The translations under genes were made by a program, and so were the position numbers. The notes below the pieces were generated by a model. That model searched no databases, was not told the origin of the DNA, and saw only the letters and a list, made by a program, of their open reading frames with translations. A stretch of DNA of 64,000 bases from Alphaproteobacteria bacterium (GTDB lineage Bacteria > Pseudomonadota > Alphaproteobacteria > JAJUGE01). Below, piece by piece: positions 55,207-62,256 of the stretch. Each line of letters starts with the position of its first letter. The first letter of the stretch is position 1. The stretch lies in NCBI GenBank assembly GCA_029268305.1, contig JAJUGE010000008.1, forward strand, positions 1 to 64,000, written 5' to 3'.

Positions 55207-56115
55207 TTGGACCTGCTGAGCGCGATGGAGGTGTTCCGTCGGGTAGTCGAGCTTGACGGCTTTGCGGCGGCTGCGCGCGATCTGCGTCTTTCCACAGGCT
55301 CGGTCAGCAAGCAGGTCGCCCGCCTCGAGGGGCATCTCGAGACTCGCCTCCTCAATCGCACCACGCGCCGCATCAGCCTGACGGAAGCCGGGCGTGGATT
55401 CTACGAGCGGTGCGTGCGCATTCTCGAAGAAGTGGAAGAGGCGAAGCTCGCGGCCGCGTCAGCATCCGCATCTCCGCGCGGCACCCTTCGCGTCAACGCC
55501 CCGATGTCGTTCGGCATCCGCCACCTCTCCGGTGTGCTGCCCGACTTCATGGCGCTGTATCCGGAATTGGCTGTCGATCTCTCACTGAACGATCGGTTTG
55601 TGAGCCTGCTCGACGAGGGGTTCGACGTAGCCATCAGGATCGGTGCACTGGCGGATTCCAGCCTAGTAGCCCGCCGGATCGGCACGAGCAGGCTCCACGT
55701 TGTCGCATCACCTTCATATCTGGAGGCGCGCGGGGCACCGGAAACGCCTGGCGATCTCCAGCACCACGAGTGTCTCGCCTATTCGCTGCGGAACGCCGGC
55801 GCGGAGTGGCAGTTCGTCGGACCTGAGGGGCGGGTCGGGGTCCGCGTGTCGGGTCGCCTGCGTGTCGACAATGGCGACGTGATCGTCGCCGCAGCGAGCG
55901 CGGGAATGGGGATCGCGCTTTCCCCTGCGTTTCTCGTGGACGAGCACGTCCGTTCGGGCCGTTTACGTGTATTGCTGAGCGGCTACGAGGCCGAGACGGC
56001 GGAAATTCACGCGGTCTATCCGCACAGCCGACACCTCTCGGCGAAGGTGCGCGTCTTCATCGACTTTCTCGTCGAGCGCTTCGGCCGCCGTCCGCCGTGG
56101 AACAGTCTGCAGTGA
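55207..56115 (+). CDS. LysR-family transcriptional regulator
   Basis: 302 residues if it begins at the TTG at 55207, which restores the family-typical opening DLLSAMEVFRRVVELDGFAA; the next ATG (55225) would cut off six residues. The winged helix-turn-helix is at about 2-60 (AAARDLRLSTGSVSKQVARL), the effector domain at about 90-295 (RGTLRVNAPMSFGIRHLSG, EGFDVAIRIGALADSSLVAR). This is the subgroup of CrgA/DsdC-like LysR proteins often next to quinone or aldehyde reductases. It is divergent from wrbA and the hydroquinone reductase and likely regulates them, perhaps sensing a quinone. Confidence 0.92.
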   Translation: MDLLSAMEVFRRVVELDGFAAAARDLRLSTGSVSKQVARLEGHLETRLLNRTTRRISLTEAGRGFYERCVRILEEVEEAKLAAASASASPRGTLRVNAPMSFGIRHLSGVLPDFMALYPELAVDLSLNDRFVSLLDEGFDVAIRIGALADSSLVARRIGTSRLHVVASPSYLEARGAPETPGDLQHHECLAYSLRNAGAEWQFVGPEGRVGVRVSGRLRVDNGDVIVAAASAGMGIALSPAFLVDEHVRSGRLRVLLSGYEAETAEIHAVYPHSRHLSAKVRVFIDFLVERFGRRPPWNSLQ

Positions 56116-56153
56116 GCAGCACCAGGCTCAGACACGGGATCGGACGGCGATCG

Positions 56154-57083
56154 CTACGGACGATGCTCGATCGGCGGTAGCGCCATCAGGTAGGCGGCGA
56201 TCGCTTCCTGATCTTCTGCGGACAGCTGGTCGGTGCCGTCGGACACCACCTCCCACATCGTGCTGCCGACCACATCACCGTCGGGCAGCAGGCCCATGCT
56301 CAACAGAAAGGTTATGTCATCCGCGCTCCAGTCGCCGATCCCGGTCTCGGCGTCGGGCGTGATGTTGGGAACCTTCTCTCCCTCGGCCCCGTCAGAGCTG
56401 CCGGCCAGCCACATCGAGCGGTCCAGGCCGCCGAGGCGGCCGCGCGGCGTATGGCATTCCCCGCAATGGCTTACCGCCTCGACGAGGTAGGCGCCGCGGC
56501 GAACCTCGTCGGGTTGGCCTTCGGCGAGCGGCTTTGGCCCCGGCTCGAAGTGGAGCCACTTCCAGAAGGGCAGGGCCCACCGCTGATCATAAGGGAAGTC
56601 GAGTTCGTGCGGGCGCGATTCCTGTGCGACCGGCTCGAGTGAAAAGATGTAGGCCTTGATTGCCAACATGTCCTCGTCGGTCATGTTGGTGTAGCTGGTG
56701 TATGGGAACGAGGGGAAATAGTGACTGCCGTCCGGTGCCACCCCTTCCCGAAGCGCCCGGATGAAATCCTCGTCGCTCCAAGCGCCGATGCCGAACTCCG
56801 GATGCGGCGTAATGTTGGGCGCATAGAACGTCCCGAACGGGGTAATCAGCGACCGTCCGCCGGCGAGAAGCGGCCCCTGGTTCTTTCGATCGGTATGGCA
56901 GTTTGCGCATCCCGCCGCCGCGAAGAGCACGGCACCGCGCTCCAGCATCTCCGACTGCGCCATCGCCGAGGCAGCCAGGCCGAGGAACGCGGCGAGCGCC
57001 GTTGCCGCGAGTGCGAGCGCTCGGCCCGTGCTTCCTATCGGCGACGAGATCGCTATTTCGTCCAGCTCACTTACGATCCGCAC
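56154..57083 (-). CDS. periplasmic diheme cytochrome c
   Basis: 309 residues from the GTG at 57083, 13 nt after the cytochrome c' stop; no better start is visible and this one is uncertain. A signal peptide ends near ASAMAQS. Two class I heme domains follow, with CANCH (LFAAAGCANCHTDR) and CGECH (SHCGECHTPRGR), each with a downstream Met candidate. It resembles the cytochrome subunit of membrane dehydrogenases for alcohols, aldehydes or sugar acids (subunit II type), carrying electrons towards the oxidase. Its dehydrogenase partner is not in the window. Confidence 0.88.
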   Translation of the reverse strand: MRIVSELDEIAISSPIGSTGRALALAATALAAFLGLAASAMAQSEMLERGAVLFAAAGCANCHTDRKNQGPLLAGGRSLITPFGTFYAPNITPHPEFGIGAWSDEDFIRALREGVAPDGSHYFPSFPYTSYTNMTDEDMLAIKAYIFSLEPVAQESRPHELDFPYDQRWALPFWKWLHFEPGPKPLAEGQPDEVRRGAYLVEAVSHCGECHTPRGRLGGLDRSMWLAGSSDGAEGEKVPNITPDAETGIGDWSADDITFLLSMGLLPDGDVVGSTMWEVVSDGTDQLSAEDQEAIAAYLMALPPIEHRP

Positions 57084-57096
57084 GCCGCAGCTCAGC

Positions 57097-57582
57097 TCAA
57101 TCCTTCTTGACGCGATAGGCTTGGTGGCAGCCGCCGCAAGTCTTAGACATGTCCCCGAAGGCGGTCTTGATAGCATTCATATCTTCGGTCTGAGCCGCCA
57201 GTGCGAGCTCCCCGCTCGCTTCCTCCAGAGCGGTCGCCTTGGAGGTAAAGTCTTCATAGTCGGTCCATAGCTCCGGCTTCGCGGTAGTCTCGATATCGCC
57301 GACGTTGCTGATATGGTACTCTGGCTCGAACAGCACGGCTATCTGGCGGGCGGATTCGGCGATCTCCTCGGCGCGCCGTTGCGCGTCCGCGGCGGTATCG
57401 GTGTTCTTGCCTTGCAGCATCTCCCTCAGCCCTTTGACGTTCCCGCCGATGGATTTCATCAAATCCTGACGAGCCTTGACCGCCTGTACGGCTTCCCCGT
57501 CCGCTGCCGTCGCCAGCGATGCCGGACCTGCGGCCACTGCCGCCGCGAGCACGACCGCGGCGAGATGCTTGGTCACCCCCAT
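57097..57582 (-). CDS. cytochrome c' (class II c-type)
   Basis: 161 residues from the ATG at 57582 (GAGGGGGA ribosome site). A signal peptide ends near SLATAADGE. The mature part is a four-helix bundle with the heme site CGGCH at residues 149-153 close to the C-terminus, the mark of class II cytochromes c'. In other bacteria it binds NO and helps nitrosative stress resistance. It is the first gene of a two-gene minus-strand unit with the diheme cytochrome. It is divergent from the copper-protein genes. Confidence 0.93.
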   Translation of the reverse strand: MGVTKHLAAVVLAAAVAAGPASLATAADGEAVQAVKARQDLMKSIGGNVKGLREMLQGKNTDTAADAQRRAEEIAESARQIAVLFEPEYHISNVGDIETTAKPELWTDYEDFTSKATALEEASGELALAAQTEDMNAIKTAFGDMSKTCGGCHQAYRVKKD

Positions 57583-57613
57583 TGAATCCCCCTCGATGAA
57601 TTTGGCACGACGC

Positions 57614-58084
57614 ATGATTAACGCGGGGCGAGGCGGAATATTCCTGCCTTCCAGCCTGCATGGAAGCGGGGGATGGCGAGCGAGCTGCACGCTCGAGCGA
57701 TGGGTGCCGGCACGCGCCGTCATCGTGTTCCTCATGCTGCTCGCAGTCGGCGGGCAATCCATGTTGCCCGTGCTGGCGGCGGCGAAGCTCGCCAGGGCCG
57801 GGTTCGACCCGGCAACAATCATCTGCACCGCCTCCGGCATCCGCACCATCACCATCGACGAGCGTGGCCAGGACGGCAGTGCTCCTGAAGGCGGGGGGCA
57901 TCTCGCTGGCGATCTCGATTGCCTGCTCTGCTGCGCCCGCATCGGCACGAGCGCTCTGGCGGCCGTCGAGCTCGGGCTGTCGAAGCCGCAATTCCGACGC
58001 CTTTCGCACTCCATTGCGCCGGACGTCCTCTCTCATCCGGTTAGAATCGGCTCGAAGGGTCCTCGCGGCCCGCCCGTCGTCTGA
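57614..58084 (+). CDS. DUF2946-like membrane/secreted protein
   Basis: 156 residues from the ATG at 57614; a later GTG at about 57707 is possible, since the first lies only 31 nt from the divergent cytochrome start. It has one hydrophobic segment (ARAVIVFLMLLAVGGQSMLP), then a short extracytoplasmic domain with Cys residues in the pattern IICTASG and DCLLCCARIG and an end GPRGPPVV. This matches the DUF2946 layout often seen beside copper proteins, though one expected His position is not clear. It directly precedes a copper chaperone gene, which supports a role in copper handling. Confidence 0.72.
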   Translation: MINAGRGGIFLPSSLHGSGGWRASCTLERWVPARAVIVFLMLLAVGGQSMLPVLAAAKLARAGFDPATIICTASGIRTITIDERGQDGSAPEGGGHLAGDLDCLLCCARIGTSALAAVELGLSKPQFRRLSHSIAPDVLSHPVRIGSKGPRGPPVV

Positions 58085-58151
58085 CCCGCACCATCGGCCC
58101 GTCGCCGAGACGGGATCTCACAGTCAGTTCGAACGCGGATTCGAGGTCGCA

Positions 58152-59138
58152 ATGCAACCGATATCATTCGTCGGCATGGCCAGCGCACTGCTGGCCGCCT
58201 GGTCTCTCAACACACCCGTCGCCGCACACGTCACCCTTGAAGCGGGCGAGACGGTCGCGAACAGCACCCACAAGGCCGTTCTGCGCGTCCCGCACGGGTG
58301 CGACGGGGACGCCACCCATACGATCACAGTCGAAATCCCGAAAGGGTTCATCGACGTCAGGCCCATGCCGAAAGCGGGCTGGACCACGACCGTCAGCAGC
58401 GGTCCCTACGAAGAACCATACCAGTACCATGGCAGGACGCTGTCGGAAGGCGTTCAACAGATCTCGTGGGCGGGCGGGCCGCTTCCGGACGAGTTCTATG
58501 ACGAGTTCGTCTTCCGCGGCTACGTTGCGGACCTGCCCGCGGGGACGAGGCTGCACTTCAAGGTGACCCAGGGGTGCGAAAGCGGCGAGATAGGGTGGAC
58601 CGAGGTCGCCGCCCCCGGAGCAGATCCGCACGGTCTCGAGCATCCGGCACCGATTCTTCTGGTCGCCGCCGGCGAAGACAGCTCCGGCCACCGCCATCAT
58701 TCGAGCCATGCCGGCACCCAACAGGCGGGATCGGCCTCGGTCGGCCCGATAACGGTAGAGGGGGCCTATGCACGGCCCAGCCTCGGTAAAGCCCCCAATT
58801 CGGCTGTCTACATGACGATCCGGACCACCGGCGAGAGTGATAGGCTGTTGAAAGCGGATTCGCCAATCGCGGAGGCAGTGGAGGTGCATACGACCGAAAT
58901 GGACAGCCGGGGCGTCATGAAGATGCGGCCCGTGGACGCCGTATCGATCGAACCGACCGCTGCCACCGAATTGCAGCCCGGTGGGCTCCACATCATGCTG
59001 CTGCGGCTGGTCGGCTCGCTGGAGAAGGGGGGCACGATCCCCTTGACGCTCACGTTCGAGAAGGCCGGCGAACTCACGTTGGATGTGCCGGTCGGCGAAG
59101 CCGATGCTTCGAACCAGGGGCATCACCACCGCCACTAG
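58152..59138 (+). CDS. YcnI (DUF1775)-PCuAC fusion copper chaperone
   Basis: 328 residues from the ATG at 58152 (GAGGTC ribosome site). A signal peptide ends at VAA, leaving an N-terminal His (HVTLEAGETVANSTHKAVLR), the copper ligand of the YcnI/DUF1775 domain, which covers residues about 24-190 and includes VPHGCDGDATHTITVEIPKG. A His-rich linker (HRHHSSH) leads to a PCuAC domain at about 205-315 with ligands in EAVEVHTTEMDSRGVMKMRP and GGLHIMLLRL. The end is again His-rich (HHHRH). PCuAC delivers Cu(I) to the Cu-A/Cu-B sites of cytochrome oxidase. Joining both copper modules in one chain fits the nearby ctaG. Confidence 0.93.
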   Translation: MQPISFVGMASALLAAWSLNTPVAAHVTLEAGETVANSTHKAVLRVPHGCDGDATHTITVEIPKGFIDVRPMPKAGWTTTVSSGPYEEPYQYHGRTLSEGVQQISWAGGPLPDEFYDEFVFRGYVADLPAGTRLHFKVTQGCESGEIGWTEVAAPGADPHGLEHPAPILLVAAGEDSSGHRHHSSHAGTQQAGSASVGPITVEGAYARPSLGKAPNSAVYMTIRTTGESDRLLKADSPIAEAVEVHTTEMDSRGVMKMRPVDAVSIEPTAATELQPGGLHIMLLRLVGSLEKGGTIPLTLTFEKAGELTLDVPVGEADASNQGHHHRH

Positions 59139-59152
59139 AGGGACGCGGCCAA

Positions 59153-59177
59153 GGGGGAGCGGGTTTGCCGCTCCCCC
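59153..59177. terminator. bidirectional terminator hairpin
   Basis: A perfect 10-bp stem (GGGGGAGCGG / CCGCTCCCCC) with a GTTTG loop lies between the convergent copper-chaperone and ctaG genes, 7-15 nt from the stops. Its position and stability make it the best terminator in the window, although T-tracts are absent. Confidence 0.7.
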
Positions 59178-59183
59178 GACGGG

Positions 59184-60035
59184 TCAGGACCGCAGGGCCG
59201 GCGTGTGCCGATCGCCGAGCGAGCGCAGCAGCGCCGCTGCCGAAAGCAGACCGGCAGCGAGGAACAATCCGCCACCCGGCACCCACATGATCACGCCGCC
59301 GAGCTGCTGATCCTCCAGCATGCCGAGCCCCCAGGACAAGGTCGTCGAGGCATGTGGCTCGTACACGGCACGCGGCGCGAGCGTTATCAGTGCACCGAGA
59401 AGGCCCATGTGGAGCGATGTGGTAAAGCCGGAAACGATGGCGGCGGCGTGTTGCGGGGCATCACCGCCGATCAGTGTCCGCCACAGGAGGAGGGAGCTTC
59501 CGAACAGAGTGATGTGCATCGCCCAGTAGATCCAGTTCGCCTCGAAGGTGGCGGCGTAGGGGCCGGGCGCATGCCAGAACCAGACCGCGACCGCGAACGC
59601 GATCCACGCGGCCGCGCTCCCGGTCAGCACACGGAGCAGGGCGACGGTCCCGGAGCCAGCCGTGCATCGTGCACGATCGGCGATCGCGGCAAGTGCGGCT
59701 CCGGGGCGTCCGAGCATGATGAGCGGCGCCGCGATCAGCACCAGGATCATGTGCTGTCCGACCCGGGCGGAGAACAGCGCGACCGACAGCGCGCAGAGCG
59801 GAGAGATGAAGGCCAGCGTGGCAATCAGCCAGCCGGCATAGAAATAGATCGGCTGTGTCCGTGCCATCACGCCTTCATGGCCGGGCTGTTCCGCTATTCG
59901 ACGCCCGTAGCCATACAAGGCCGCCGACCCGATCAGCACCGTGATCAGGACCGGGTCGAGATTCCACTGCTGCCACAGGCTCCCCGGAACCGGCGGCGCG
60001 CCGCAGTAGGGCAGGGCAGTCGATGCATATGGCAT
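59184..60035 (-). CDS. ctaG: CtaG-type cytochrome c oxidase assembly protein (caa3_CtaG)
   Basis: 283 residues with about seven membrane segments. Family features: WNLDPVLITVLIGSAALYGYG at the start, FISPLCALSVALFSARVGQH, the conserved HMILVLIAAPLIMLGRPGA, HITLFGSSLLLWRTLIGG and EDQQLGGVIMWVPGGGLFL. The conserved His and Met residues are thought to bind copper for insertion into Cu-B of the oxidase. This is the Bacillus-type CtaG, not the Cox11 type. Neighbouring PCuAC and DUF2946-like genes support copper delivery. Confidence 0.92.
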   Translation of the reverse strand: MPYASTALPYCGAPPVPGSLWQQWNLDPVLITVLIGSAALYGYGRRIAEQPGHEGVMARTQPIYFYAGWLIATLAFISPLCALSVALFSARVGQHMILVLIAAPLIMLGRPGAALAAIADRARCTAGSGTVALLRVLTGSAAAWIAFAVAVWFWHAPGPYAATFEANWIYWAMHITLFGSSLLLWRTLIGGDAPQHAAAIVSGFTTSLHMGLLGALITLAPRAVYEPHASTTLSWGLGMLEDQQLGGVIMWVPGGGLFLAAGLLSAAALLRSLGDRHTPALRS

Positions 60036-60157
60036 ATCGGGCCCATCGAAACGGCGAGGATCCGGCGTAGAATCGCCGGGCTATCCTAACCGAAAACGCA
60101 CGAACGGGGCGGGAGTTCGGACTTGTGCCGTTCGAGTGAGGCGGGGCTTTTCTTCGG

Positions 60158-61066
60158 CTAGGCTTCGCTGAGCACGCGCGGCCTGATGCCCAGCATGTGG
60201 CAGATGACCCTGGTCAGCTCCGCCCGATTCAGGGTGTAGAAGTGAAATTCGCGGATGCCCTGATCGCGGAGCTTCAGGCACTGCTCGACCGCGATGCTCG
60301 CTGCCACCATCTGCCGCGTCTCGGGGTCGTCGTCGAGGTCCTCGAAGTGGCGGGCGAGCCATTCGGGTATGGCCGCACCGCACATGTCGGCGAAGCGTGC
60401 GACGGTCTTGAAGTTGGTGACCGGCAAAATACCGGGCACGATCGGAACATCGATCCCGGCCTTCTCGGCCCTGTCGAGGAACCGGAAGAAGCTGTCGGTC
60501 TCGAAGAAGAACTGCGTGATCGCCCGGGTTGCGCCGGCGTCGAGCTTCCGCTTCAGATAGTCGAGCTCGAAGCTCTCGCTGGGCGCGTCGGGGTGCACCT
60601 CCGGATAGGCGGCGACGCTGACCTCAAAATCGGCAATCCGTTTCAGACCGTGCACGAGATCGAGCGCGTAGGCGTATCCCTCGGGATGAGGAGCGTATTT
60701 CACGCCCGTTTCCGGCGGATCTCCCCGAAGCGCTACGATGTGGCGGATCCCTGCGTCCCAGTACTCGCGCGCGACCTGGTCGACCTCGTCCCGACTGGCG
60801 CCGACGCAAGTCAGGTGGGCCGCGGCAACCAAGCTCGTCTCGCTGGCGATCCGCCGCACGGTATTGTGCGTTCGCTGGCGCGTGCTTCCGCCGGCGCCGT
60901 AGGTGACGGATACGAAGCGGGGACCCAACGGCTCAAGCCGTTTGATGGTGCTCCAGAGCGTCTCTTCCATCGCCTCGGTCTTCGGCGGGAAGAACTCGAA
61001 CGAGACCTGAAGGCCGTTTCCGGCGGCGGTTGCGTCGTCTTTTCGGATAACCGTCACGTTCTGCAA
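60158..61066 (-). CDS. metF: 5,10-methylenetetrahydrofolate reductase
   Basis: 302 residues, the normal bacterial size. Family marks: VSFEFFPPKTEAMEETLW (the Glu is catalytic), FVSVTYGAGGSTRQRT, HIVALRGDPPETG and ARAITQFFFETDSFFRFLDR. It reduces methylene-THF to methyl-THF using FAD and NADH, supplying methyl groups for methionine synthase. It lies 4 nt after the ArsR-methyltransferase gene on the same strand, a pairing common in alphaproteobacteria, which implies regulation by that protein. Confidence 0.96.
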   Translation of the reverse strand: MQNVTVIRKDDATAAGNGLQVSFEFFPPKTEAMEETLWSTIKRLEPLGPRFVSVTYGAGGSTRQRTHNTVRRIASETSLVAAAHLTCVGASRDEVDQVAREYWDAGIRHIVALRGDPPETGVKYAPHPEGYAYALDLVHGLKRIADFEVSVAAYPEVHPDAPSESFELDYLKRKLDAGATRAITQFFFETDSFFRFLDRAEKAGIDVPIVPGILPVTNFKTVARFADMCGAAIPEWLARHFEDLDDDPETRQMVAASIAVEQCLKLRDQGIREFHFYTLNRAELTRVICHMLGIRPRVLSEA

Positions 61067-61070
61067 CCCC

Positions 61071-62057
61071 TCAGAAGAAGCTGGCGCCGCCCACCAGAGC
61101 CCGGGCGCGGTCCGACGCCGCAGCCGCGGTATCCGGCCGATCGGCGACCCAGATGGTGATCGTCAGAGCCTTGCCGGCCATCCGTTCGACACGGCTCACG
61201 GTCAGCCCTTCGGCCGTGCACCAGTCCGCTACTTCCCGGTCGCTGAAGCCGAGACGCCGGTGAGCATACTGGCTGCGGAGGAACTCGAGATCGTGTTTTC
61301 CGAAGTCGGCGATCAGGAGCCGACCGCCGGGGCGCAACACGCGGGCCGCTTCGGCGACGACGGTGGCCGGATCCTCGGCGAAGTGCAGTACCTGGTGGAG
61401 CGTCACCGCATCCATGCTGCCGGTCGGAAGCGGCAGGCGATGCATATCGCCGTGGCGGAGCGTCGCGTTCGAGATGCCGCTGCGGCCGAGCTTGTCACGG
61501 GCTACCGCCAGCATCTCGCGCGACAGGTCGATCCCGGTCGCCGAGTCGACGTGCGGCGCGAGCAGCTCCACGATCCGGCCGGTGCCGGTGCCGATGTCGA
61601 GAAGGTCGCCGAAGCGGCCAGGAGGGATCAACTCCGCGAACAGCCGCTCGACCTCCTTCTCGCCGACGTGCAGGGCGCGAATCTCGTCCCACTTCCCGGC
61701 GTTGCGTCCGAAATATTCGGCGGCGGCGAGCGCGCGCTGATTGCGGATGGCATCCAAGCGCTCGAGGTCGAGCTTGTGGTCGGGGTCGTCCTCCGGCACC
61801 AGCGCCACCAGGGCGCGCGCCAGCGCGCCTCCCGGCCCCTCCCGCGCCACGCGGTGGAACACCCAATTGCCCTCGCGTTGCCGTTCGAGCAGGCCTGCCT
61901 CGCAGAGAAGCTTCAGATGGCGCGAGACACGCGGCTGACTCTGCGACAGTATCGTCGTCAACTCGCTCACGCTGAGCTCGCCGCGCGCACAAAGCGCCAG
62001 CATCCGCAATCGTGTCGGTTCGGCGGCGGCCCGCAGGCCGACCAGCATCTGCTCCAT
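61071..62057 (-). CDS. ArsR-family regulator fused to a SAM-dependent methyltransferase
   Basis: 328 residues. Residues about 1-85 are an ArsR winged helix (ARGELSVSELTTILSQSQPR, VSRHLKLLCEAGLLERQREG). The metal-binding ELCVCDL motif reads ELSVSEL, so both Cys are lost and metal sensing is unlikely. Residues about 140-300 are a class I methyltransferase with LLDIGTGTGRIVELLAPHVD and LRPGGRLLIADFGKHD. Since the gene is coupled to metF, a methionine-cycle role with SAM or SAH as effector, like the SahR proteins, is likely. A palindrome sits just upstream of its start. Confidence 0.9.
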   Translation of the reverse strand: MEQMLVGLRAAAEPTRLRMLALCARGELSVSELTTILSQSQPRVSRHLKLLCEAGLLERQREGNWVFHRVAREGPGGALARALVALVPEDDPDHKLDLERLDAIRNQRALAAAEYFGRNAGKWDEIRALHVGEKEVERLFAELIPPGRFGDLLDIGTGTGRIVELLAPHVDSATGIDLSREMLAVARDKLGRSGISNATLRHGDMHRLPLPTGSMDAVTLHQVLHFAEDPATVVAEAARVLRPGGRLLIADFGKHDLEFLRSQYAHRRLGFSDREVADWCTAEGLTVSRVERMAGKALTITIWVADRPDTAAAASDRARALVGGASFF

Positions 62058-62093
62058 CCGGCAGCATCTCCGTCGGTCGAGGAGTGCATACTA

Positions 62094-62115
62094 ACATATA
62101 AACATGTCTTTATGT
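62094..62115. promoter_or_regulatory. ArsR-type operator candidate
   Basis: An imperfect inverted repeat with arms ACATATAAACA and TGTCTTTATGT (9 of 11 positions pair) lies 37 nt upstream of the ArsR-methyltransferase start and in the divergent gap to aspS. It is A/T-rich in GC-rich surroundings and has the form typical of ArsR/SmtB sites, suggesting autoregulation and control of metF. Confidence 0.6.
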
Positions 62116-62256
62116 CCAGTGCTGGCGATTGCCGACATGTTTCGCGGCAGCCGCCTCTCCAGTGCGACGCCGGCAAGCCGTGCCTTGACAAAGCGGACCG
62201 CCGCATGCCCTTTGCGACCCTTCGGTTACCCCTGTGTCGAGGGTCGCGAGGCGGCG

